From positions 1 to 64,000 of the forward strand of contig JAWZYV010018289.1 of assembly GCA_038373885.1 (NCBI GenBank): DNA of 64,000 nt, written 5' to 3'. Positions 25,151-37,100 of the stretch are shown here, piece after piece (positions within the stretch are counted from its first letter, which is position 1; every line of letters begins with the position of its first letter). The translations under genes and the position numbers were made by a program. The stretch comes from Cheiracanthium punctorium (Eukaryota; Arthropoda; Arachnida; Araneae; Cheiracanthiidae). The notes below the pieces were generated by a model. That model was not told the origin of the DNA. It worked only from the letters and a program-made list of their open reading frames with translations, and made no database searches.

Positions 25151-28100
25151 TACTAAACAATTACTGCTACTTTCAAAAAAGCACAAATTTGCAAAAAATT
25201 ATGAGAGTTCTCCATTTCAGCTCAGGAAAATAGAATAATGTATATTTTAGTGATGCAAATTACTACCATAAGAATTATATTTAACAAATTATAATTAGCA
25301 ATACGTAAATTAATTAATCTCCCCTGACCCAGAAGATATTTCATTTAAATTCGAATATACCTTTAATTTTTAAATGAGCTAATCAATAAGCGCTGGTACT
25401 TTTGATTACACCAAAAAGCATTTAACACACATCAATTAAGTCTATCTGTTAGGACACAAACAAAATGAGAAAAAACAAAATTATAATACGCATTTTTAAA
25501 AAATTATCACTATTTCATCAAGTCTGTCATTGGGAGAACAGTTAAAATAATAATTTAAAAAGTTAAGTTCGAACTGAATATTAAAGAAATATGATTCTAT
25601 ACACATACAGCATTATGCAGAAGCATTATATATTTAACAACAAAATTTCTAACAATAATGGTCATAGCATGATACCAATTAAAATGAATATAAACTTAAA
25701 ATTTTGGGAACACATTATGAATATAAACTCATTTGTTTTCTTCCAATACTACAGTAAGAACAGTTAGGCTTAATACAATTCAAACATTAAATTCAGACTG
25801 CACTAAGAACAATAAATGGATTAACTTGCCTTAAATAAATGAAAGTCCCTCTCTACTTATGTTTTATTGCATTCAAAGTTATGTTTTAAATTCCATTCTT
25901 GAAATTAAATGCACAAAAAGTTATTAAAGAACGTTGTCTGTTACCCAGCCGGTAAACATATAGTGCATTTGCATTCTCGTTCTTCCTTCTCGGAGTGTTG
26001 CTGTTGCCTACATAGGATGACTCATATAGTTCGAGGAGAATCAGCCAGAGGGCCTTAGTACCGTGGGCCACGGCTGGAGCGAAGGAAGAAATTTTTGCCA
26101 GTTCTGAAGATGGCTGCGGGCTAAGCAGCCAAAAGGGCTTGACTAAACACTCGGTGTGTTGTGTTTTTAATGTGTTAACAGATTTTAAAGGCTTTAAACT
26201 GTTTTTAACTAAATATTGAAATACTTCCGTGTGTGATTCTTAACTTAACAAACATACATATTCTTAAGATTTTGGTCCTTGTATACTTCAACTTTGATTT
26301 TTGCTGTGTTCTTTGTTCTTGCTGTTTTTTAATTTTTATTTGATATCTATCTTTATTGAAATTTAAATATGTTTTTTCCCCATATTTTCATATTGTATTT
26401 AAAGGTACCGTAAAATCCCGATTATAAGCCCTCCTTCTGTGGTGGAGGGGGACTTATAATTGCCCTCTCCTCCACCTCCCGATGATGACGTCACAGCTCC
26501 CATTCGTGGTGACCTCACAATTCTTAGCAACTCCATCGCTGGGAATGCATTTTGTCCTCTTTCCAAACAAATGAAGTGGGAGGTAGGGGGGGGGGCTTAT
26601 AATCGGGATTTTACGGTACTAAAGATCACTGTACTACTAAATCTTCACTGAACAAAAGCTTTTCACCTACACTAAACTTTTTATTTGTGTGTGTGGTGCA
26701 TGATAGGCATTCTTTACTTTTTACTCTTTAAAGTACCATAATTCAGTAGAACTGCTTTACAGTTCATCCTTTTATTAGATAAGTCATTTTAAATGTGTCA
26801 ATTAGTATTTAATTCACATGGTAATTTGATTGACAGTTTAGAAATTGTTTCCTAGTGATCTTAAATCTTTACCTCTTAATTCGTGTGAGAGATCAAGTTC
26901 TTCCAAAAATAAATAAATTAGCAGGTATATCCAGAAAAATTTTTTGCAAAGGGTCCAAACAGTGGAAAAGGCGGAATTTTTTACAAAAAAAAACTTCATT
27001 GTTATAATTTTGTTAACAAAAATCAAATTTTCAGAGGGGGTTCTGGACCCTCTCCTTGAATGCATTCTCAAATTAGCTTTGTGCATAAAACAGTAAAATC
27101 TGATCCCTAATTTCATGCTACATTTCTTTCAAATTATATTTGTTTTCTGTGATAGATCAAAACATTGTGTATTTTGTTCTGAAAGATATGAACTTAAACA
27201 TTTTGTCAGAAATGGGTAATTCTAACGTATTTATGTATTCAGGAGCTGATGAAGAAACCAAAATCAACAAAGAAGGACAAATCTAGGAATTCTGTTACTG
27301 CTCCTACCTTCAACTCCTCTACAATTGATAATATGTATCCTTTTAATTAAAAATTATATTTATGCTGCTAACTAAATTTTACTCCTTCTTGTTTCTTTTG
27401 ATTGAATTGTAATATATTTATTTTTATGCTATATGTAAACAGGCAGTGATCAAAATTAAAGGTGGTTTGCTGGTCTGAGACCACAAAAACATATAACAGA
27501 CCAAAAGAATACAAATTTTAATGGTCCGTGGGTCCGTCACACCATTAAAATTTTATTTACATTTTCCTTGCAAACTTTCCTTATTTATCTCTAAAACCTT
27601 TGCACCACACTTTGTAATTATCTTTTGATATGCATCATTCGAAAGTTTTGTAGGGATCTTTGCTTTTAAAAAATTTCTATGAAGAAAAAAATAAATATTT
27701 TTGTTTCTAAAAATTACTATATAGGGTAAAATAGGCCTTTAAAAAATAAAAAAAAAAAAATTCCAAAGCTCTTCATTAACATTTGTTTATTCATCCTGCT
27801 AACTTAACCCTCCATTAGCCATGTGAACTAAGATAGCAGACCAAATAAGTCTCTTCTCTCTAAAATGTATTCGAGCCAATTAGTAAGTCGGTTTCATATT
27901 TAAGATATTGTTCTCTATAAAAGTAAATGATGTCATATCTGATAACTTCTCATATTTCTTTTTATTTTTATTTTTATTTTTTGAAAACTAATAGGTTGTG
28001 ATCAAAACTAAAATCGTAAATTTGACCATTAATCAGATACACCAGTGCTTTAAAAGACTCTTGCTTTGCTTAAGAATAGAACTGACAAGGAGCAGTTAGA

Positions 28101-31100
28101 GTATAGGGAAAGTCTTTTTAGCCCAAAGTTAAAGGATTATATGTAAGTCGATTTAATTATTACAAAGATTCCACATTTTTGATAGGGTTTTTTATCTACA
28201 TTTGTCTTGGGATACACAGCTGGGTATATGCAGATAAGGTTTTGAACACTTTGTTCCATGGGAGAAATTGAAGGATGAAAATCCTTTTGGAAACACTTTT
28301 GCGTATACCTCATCTCTATATATTCTCTGTTTTTCTCATGTCTCACCATTCATCAAAACTCAGATTTTGCCCCTAAGACAACAAAAGCCAGTTTATTTTT
28401 ATTTTGATATCAGAAAAACAAATTTCTGGCTGGGAAGCTGCCTTACCCTTTTTCTGTGTTCCTGTGCATTAGAATTAATATGAATATTTCCTTGACACCA
28501 TTGTATTGATGAGAGTTTTGAAATCATTGAACAGGTAAGAAAATACTTTTCTGCTGTATTCTAGAAGTTTTGTATTCATGGTTCAGATTCACATCAAATG
28601 CTTTTCTTTTGTGTTTTCCCCAACAGCTGCAAAATTACAAAAATCAGATTACTGTAATTTATGGAAGAAACGCTGCAGCGTTTATGAGTTTAAAAGTTAA
28701 AAAATAGTAAGTGCGGCATTTCTACCGGGTGCGACGCTTATAATATTTTTAATTTTTTTTAGCCGATCTTCAACAAAAAAATCAAAAAATTCGTTTAGTG
28801 TTAATTTTTTCAAAAGATGGTGGCACCACCGACACGTACTCTTTAGCGTGGTCAGATCATAGCGTAGCGAATCAGAATGCGAACCTACCCCCATAGAAAA
28901 GAGGTTTGATCTTTGATCCAGTTTTGGAGAAAGTCAGAGCACCCTGAGATGTGAGATGGGTCCATGTCCCGTGCTCTGAAGTGGATGGCTTCAAACATCC
29001 AACCGATGTCTCCTCAATTAAGTAAAAAGAAAAAAAATAGAAGTAAATCTTTTACATCTACATTTTAGAACTATGATTAAATTTTAATGAAGTTTTGAAT
29101 ATATATTTTGAAGGGTTAAAGTTCTGTAAAATACCGCAAAAGTGCACAACCCTCTATTAAATGCACCCGTTTTTCACATGAACCTCTATTGTTCTTAAAA
29201 TACTGAATTTCAGCCAAAATTAGTCTATGTTGCACACGGTGCAAGTTTAACCCCCCCCCCCCCCAAAAAAAATAATAATAATAATAATAATAAAAATAAA
29301 TAAAGTTAATCTCATCTGAAAGTTTTTTTTTTTTTTTTTCGCCGTGAGGCTTTGCTCCCTGTGAACTCTATGGAATAAACACTGCCAACTAATTGGTATG
29401 CTCAAGAAATGCTGAATGCTTTTAAAATAAATCCCAATGTTATACATATCAAAAATAATAAATAAATACCATCAAGAGTTGCTACACAACATTCAGTTTA
29501 AAACAACACTTTGCTGAAGCAAGCTCCTTACGTAATCAACAGCTGGCCATCCGCAGGGGGAAAAATGTTTACTTTTAACTGGAGCCTCTTCTCACACATC
29601 GATTGCTGTTTTCAATTTAATGGAGCCTGGTAGTCTGTCCAAACTTTGTGCTGATGCAAGAAGGTTTTTGGAAGTTTTTTTTTTTTTTTTTTCTATAAAT
29701 TCGCCTTTGTGAATATAAACATTGATATCTGATTATTTGAAAATAGAAATCGTAAGCTTCGTAAAATAGTGGCAAATACTTTAAAACATTCTATGGGAAG
29801 GGGGAGAAAAAAGATTATTTTACCGTTTACCCAATTTCTCCCGAAATATATCCGATCAACTTAATAGCTTTTTTAATAAATTAGGTCTAATAAGTAATGC
29901 AACATATTTTTTATTTATTTATTTTTTGTTAATTAAGAAATTATTTTAGAAAACATTGAATTTTATCTGGCATTGACTTCTTCAGACCACGATCACCCCC
30001 CCACCACCAACAACGATCACGGCTGCGGCATTTATGCTGGGTGGGGCGTTTCTGACAATTTTCTAGCTAACTAAGCTCATTTTCGTGGGTGCGGCGTTTC
30101 TTCCATAAATTACGGTATTTCTGGAAACTAGTCAGATGTGCAGTGACTAGTATTTGTGATGGCAATTAAAGTTGTCCCAAAAATTGATATATCTCACAAG
30201 AAAGATGTCTACCATTACATTGAGCTAGGAGATGACTACAATAAATAAATATGAATACATTATGGCTCTTTGAAATTGAGAAAACCTGTTTAAAATGAAA
30301 GAAAGAACCTTCATCAAAATATATAGTCTGTCTAAAATCAAGTTAAAGAAATAAGACTATTTTAGGAAGATTTGGAGTGTCTAGGTACATCACTGTTTTT
30401 TGGCCAACAATGCAAAAAATTCCAGAGCTGGGGATCAAACCCAGGACTACCGCTTTACGTGTGGGTGCTCTACCACGGAGCTACTGTGGGGCGACTCTAG
30501 TGATGTGCCATTCGAATGGTTTCCATAATCGATTAATCGATTTCGATTATTGCCAATAATCGAGTAATCGAACAGTGAATATTCGGGATTTCACTATTCG
30601 AGTAGTATTCACGATTAATCGCGAGTACTCGTTTCACTCGATAGTATTCACTACTCGATATACTCGTTTCCCTATTCGAGTAGTATTCACTACTCGGTTC
30701 ACTCCATAGTATTCACTACTCGTTTTACTCTGTTCACTCGATAGTATTCACTACTCATTATACTCGATATACTCGTTTCACTATTCAAGTAGTATTCACG
30801 ATTAATCGCGAGTACTCGTTTTACCGATGCTATTCGAATGCTATGTGCTGAGCGATGGGTTTTAAGAATTAGATTAGCTCCAATGAATTGATGATTGAAC
30901 TTTTTTGAATTTAATGGCTTTAAATGATCGTGCAGTAGCAGATGCAGGATGCAATAATAGATTTGTTCTTTTTCCTTTGAGTTCGCGGATTTGGATTTTG
31001 GATATTGATTTTTGTGTTAAAATAGAATGTATACAGATTAGAGATGAGACGGGCTCAGCCCGAGCCCAGGCTTTGTAATTCACGATTGATTTCGGGCTCG

Positions 31101-34100
31101 GGGTCGTGAAAAATTCCTCCTTTGTTGAACACACTCCTTGAAACAGATTTTAAAAAGTGATTCATGGGGAAAGTAAACGTACTTATTTACTTATTTAAAA
31201 AAAAAAAAAAAAAAAAAACAGTACCGGTGCCTAGAAGGTGCGTGAAGCTCTTCGTGTATTTCAGAACGACGGCTTATATTGCTTAGCTAGTCATGAGATC
31301 GGACATAATTTGATAAACTGATAAACATGGATATACTGAATTAGAAAGTACATTAAAAGTTTGCAACTAGGGGCGCGTTCGATACCGGTAGCACCGGTGC
31401 ATAACCAGCCGGTGAATTATCGAACGGGCCCTAAATTTGTCTTTAATTTGCACAAACGGCAAAATTTATTGGATTCTATCAATGAATTGAATTGAATTTA
31501 TCTTTAGCTGAACTTTCGGGTTCGGGCTCCGACTTAAATAATATTGCTCGGGCTCGGATTGAAAGTCCTCGGCCTCGGGCAGGCTCAGGCTTCAAAATAT
31601 GAGCCCGAACTCATCTCTAATACATATATCGAAGTTGCAATCATCTTTGAGTCTTAATGGTGTCTGGGTACTTACTTTACACGTGACTATCACTTATAGA
31701 CTACTACTTTTGCTGTTTAGTTTTAAATAGTACGCTTCTCATATACGCATGTTTCTGTTATTGATACTGGATCGCGGTGTGGTGTTACTTTCTCTCACTC
31801 CCACATACTATAGGTGAATAGTCGGGTCGTTAATTGCTGTTTTTTTTTTTCTTTCTTTCTGTTTTCGTCGTCATTCGTTGATTAGGGCTGGGCCAAAAAT
31901 TGATAAATACCGACATATTGGTTTTATTTCAACATCAGATATTCGATATTCCCATTTTCATTTGTGAAATCTCAAATTCGATAAAGTTCATCAAAGGCAT
32001 CAAATCTATATGTTTGGTTTATTAGCCTAATTACCATAATTAATTAACGTATATCTCGGAAACTATCCATCGGAGCGCGTTTTTATTGATTCTCGACCCC
32101 CCTAGACTCTACACTCCCATCGATACATAAAATTTCGAATGCTTTGACACCAAACTTAACCTTTTAATCTTACAGGCCCAGGGGGTCATACGAAGCTCCC
32201 CTGTATTTTCAATTTGGGCATTTTAAAAGCTAGCCGCCTCCGGCGGCATCACCAAAGCCTGGAAACCGTCTCAGAGCCAATTTCTACATGTTTGCAGTCC
32301 TTTTAGGCCTCAAACATGGTTAATTAGTCTAATTACCATAATTAATTAACGTATTTCTCGGAAACTATCCATCGGAGCGCGTTTTTATTGATTCTCGACC
32401 CCCCCCCCTTAGAAACACCCATCGTTACATAAAATTTCGAATGCTTTGACACCAAGCTTAACCTTTTAATCTTACAGGCCCAGGGGGTCATACGAAGCGC
32501 CCCTGTATTTTCATTTCGGGCAGTTTAAACACTAGCTTTAAATGAGCGCTATCACAACTTGAATTATTTTTGGGGTAGAAACAGTATTAAGATAAAAGAA
32601 ACAAGCTATGGTACAATGGGTCAAGTTTTGGTATAATCGGGAAAACCGCTTTACTGCGGGCACTCGAAGTCGTTTTTCTCAGAAGCAAAATTTTATTGTA
32701 AAGTCGTTCTACCCCTGGACCCTTCAAATATTAATTTTAATTAAATAGAGTACCAGCAATTACTCATTAAAATCTATTTTAATTAATTTTTGAATATAGC
32801 AAGTGGTTTTACGGTTTGTTTATTTGATTGGTTGCATTTCAAAAATACTAAAATTAATTGTGAAAAATATCGATATATCGTGATATCTCGATATAAGATG
32901 GTATCGATATCGATATATCTAATTCCAATATCGTCCAGCCCTAGGTAGGACCAAGGGCGTTGCCAGGATTTTCATTAGGGGGGGCAGGACATGGAGTCTA
33001 ACCGGAGAATGCCCGGTTTGTCATAATCAGGCACTATGACTAGCTCATTTTTGGGGGGGAGCTGCCCCTCGCTGGCTACGCCCATGGGCAGGACATTACC
33101 TACCTATATGGTGGACGGTGTTGTGCTTGAAATGGATGAAATGTCCCTAAAACTGCCACTGACCGCAATGTGTTGGCAATCTTTTGAGTGCTCCTGTAGC
33201 AGAACTATAAATGAAAAAGACACTTTTTTTGATGGAGAAGTTCATTTGTAATCCTTAACAGCATATATCATTTCATACGCTTTAATGAATTTCGGCACAT
33301 AGAGCGTAATGTATTTAGAATCTTTTGGGCGGCCCTGTAGATAACTACCGAGTCAAATTTGACCAAAACGGGAGGTTCACAACTACATGCCACAAAAATC
33401 CTAAATATAAAGTTTCAACATTCTACGACCAATAATTTTTGAGATATGCGAGTTACATACATACGTACGTACGTATAGATGGCATGGGAAAAACTGGTCA
33501 AAATAGACTCGTTGTTGGTCAAAATGGGTGTCAGACGCATTTATATGAACGTGCATGCTAGCGTACGAGATGCATAAAAAAAATTCTTAAAAGTAAATTT
33601 AGCGGTAGTCAAAATCTGTTTTTTCTGCGAAATTTGGCCTCCGAAATTTTTCGGGATTACATTACTTCCTTATATTCTGTACAAGGAAGTAAAAATGAAT
33701 TCATCCAGATCGAAAATAAATATACAATATATATAATGTATCATGTTACGGAGTATAGTAATCGAACCCTGGACCGAGTCTATGAGTTAACGGAGAACCC
33801 ACTTTGCCACACTAGTCGTCGAAAATTTCTTTTAACTTGTTTGAGAAATAATTAGGTGCCACCACTCCTTTGTTGCCCCAGGGTCTCCACACTTCTAAAT
33901 CTGGCACTCTATCATAATCCATGACTGAACCGTTTGTTTTCCTTGTTCCATAAAACGCTCCTTTGGAACTGAAATCTACATTAAAATCGCCTACAAAAAC
34001 TGTTGGACGAATGGTATTCATGGTTAATCGCGATTTCACTATTCGAACAGTGAAGCGATTAATGGTGATTTCGCAATTCGAATTGGATTCGCGATTAACC

Positions 34101-37100
34101 GTTTTCACAATCCGAACTGTATTCGGTTAATTGCGATTACAGTTTTCGCTATTAATCGCTTCACTGTTCGAACTGTATTCGCGATTAATCGTGAGGATGC
34201 TGAGGGGGCTGCACCCCCCTATTTAATATTTAGCTTGCAAATGAAACTTAGTTAATAAATTGATACACAGCTCCTTCCCCCCCCACCCGCACAGTCCCGA
34301 TATAAAATCCTGCATCTGCTACTGCATGAGTCCGGGTTTTTTAATGAGAGCTCCTACCGTTAACCGAACAAGTAGTGAATACTATCGAGTGAACCGAGTA
34401 AAACGAGTAGTGAATACTATCAAGTGAACCGAGTAAAACGAGTAGTGTATACTATCGAGTAAAACGAGTAGTGAATACTATCGAGTGAAACGAGTAGTGA
34501 ATATTACTCGAATAGGAAACGAGTACTCGCGATTAATCGTGAATACTACTCGAATAGTGAAACGAGTATATCGAGTAAACGAGTAATTCGCGAGTACTCG
34601 TTTCACCGATGCTATTCGAATGCTATGTGCTGGGCGTTCGAATTAATTTTTCGAATGGATTTAATAATCGATAACAGATGAAATATTATTTCACGCCAAC
34701 TCCGATACACCGCAGATATTAGACAGTTTTAGAAATTTTACCAACCTTTAATTAGATTTGGAAGATTTGTAGTGTGTAGGTTGATCAATATTTTTTGGCC
34801 AACAATGCGAAAACTTCCAGAGCTGGGGATTGAACCCAGGACTACCGCTTTTACTACCGGTTCTATTACGAAGAATTTCATCTGGGAATTGTCACAGAGT
34901 AGCTCAGTGGTAGAGCACTCACAGTTAAAGCGGTAGTCCTGGGTTCAATCCCCAACTCTGGAATTTTTCACATTATTCGCCAAAAAACTAGACACTTCAA
35001 ATGTCCCTAAACTTATTAAAGGTTGATAAAATTTCTAAAACTGTGAAATAAGACCACTTTTCATAGCAATGACTACTGACAAGGAGATTGTGGGCTGAAT
35101 CACTCACAGGGAGGATTTTACCTGCATTCCGTGTATTAGCAATTTAATGCTCCATTGCTTATAGAACTTAAAAGTGATGAAAGAAGAATTTATATTTATT
35201 TATCCCTTTTACTTGTAGAAAACTATATAATACCAGAATAAAAATGCTGAAGTTTAATTTTTGTCTTACATTTTAAGATTTTTCCTGGACATGGTTTCAA
35301 AAATCTATATTTCGCCATATTCAGTTTGGATTAAAATTTTTGTTAAAACATGTTTGTAATACACAGTAATAGTTATGTATAAATTCTCCTGATAACCTAA
35401 ATTTCATGTAGTGCAGACTTTACTATGTTTCAGTTTTTTGTGGTGAGCTATTTAAAATAACAATTATACAAATAATTAAAAAAGTGAACCCAGTAAAAAA
35501 TAAATAAATAAATGGGGTCCTTAAATACTTCTTAAATTTCTTTTTGAAAAATGAGTATAAACCCTGCAAAGGCCAAAACCCTGGTGCTGCACATTTCGGC
35601 CATCTCGTAATGTTCATTGTCTTATCCACTCTTCTATAATGTTGTTGGATTTTCCTAATCTGCTGCATTTTGTAGTGCTTTTATTTTTATTTTATTAAGG
35701 TGTGTGTATGCATTTTTAATTTTATTATCAGGGAGTGATGCAGTACTTTAGCATGAAATTACTAGTTTTTAACTGCATTATTCAGTGCATAATCTTTAAC
35801 TCAGTGCATATTGTTAAAATTATTGCTTGCTTTTTGTTATAGAAAAACAAAACTAATTTTGTTGTAAATAGTCCTGGTCTTTTCTCTCCTAATTCTGTTT
35901 CATGGTGAGTAGTGAATGTTCTTATATTTGTAATTTGAAAAATATTTAATTTAGTTTATGGATAATAAATTACAGTGCAAAAATTTGCTTCAATTTTTAT
36001 ATCTCATTGTTAAATGTTTAAAGACAAAATCCCTCCTGTATCATTTTGTTTATAAACTACCATGATAAAGCCTCTACATGTTTATGCATCCTGTCTTGAC
36101 AATGTACAAAAAATCTACTTTCCATAAATAAGATCAATATTTATTTCAAAGACTAACTGAGTTCATTCTAGGGTCAAAAAAGGGCAGAGTGCTCAGAGTT
36201 CTGAAAAGGACACATTGTTAGGACAAAACTCAAAGTTAAATAAATCCTGCCCCTTATAAAGACCTCCTGAAATATTTGCTTACCTTTTTTTCTTTCTTAA
36301 AAACGTAATTACATAAAAGAAGTCCAATTAATATTTGAATAACTTTTGTCCTCGTTTAAGCTATTACGCAATCGATCTTGGCGATTACGCAGTGTGTTCA
36401 AAACACAACCTTCTCGGGTGAGATTTTCGTCCGAAATGAAGTTTCTACATTTCGCCGCTAAGCGGCGCTCCTCGGACGATCGCTGTATCCTCTCGCCTCG
36501 TTCCGGCGAGTCGCGGACCTGTACGGAAGCTTCTCTGCTCCGCGCTTCCGGCAAGTCCCGTATAAATACGACTGCTTCAGCAATATCTTACACTGCAGAG
36601 CTGGGTAAGCTTGTTCTTTTTGCTTGTGCTGTAAGAGGAGTTAGTTAATTTGAAACCGGTGACCATAAAAGTTGTTACAAAATTAATTTTTTACCTTTAC
36701 ATAATGTTTTTAATAGTCCAGTAATGTGAAAAATCTTTTAAACTGCCCTGTTTTTAATTTTGATATTTTGTGCTGAGTTACTTCAAGTAATGTAATGTTC
36801 TGGAGGTAAGTAAATAAAAGAAATAGCTTTTTGAACTTTTTTGTGTTCCATTGCTTATCACTCTGCAATACTGCACTCTGCTAAAAGTATAAGAAATTTA
36901 TTAGAATTGTCATGTTAGTGACAACACACTTCTATAATTTTCAGGGTGCTTTATTTAAGAATTTGATTATGCACTCATAGGCTATTGTTGACTCTAGAAA
37001 AAAAGGAGGCCCCTGGGAGGGATTAAATAAAGGCTCCTTTGAGTTCCACAAGAATGTTACAGGTAGATAACATGCATGGAAACCAGTTGTAGCTTTCTGA

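Noticed and set aside
34892..34962. Candidate tRNA gene
   Set aside because: The A and B boxes fit, but the anticodon stem does not pair and the same unit with a tail occurs in several copies, so it is a SINE.
36309..36648. Overlapping 81- and 100-codon frames on both strands
   Set aside because: They are open because the region is CG-rich. No homology was recognised.
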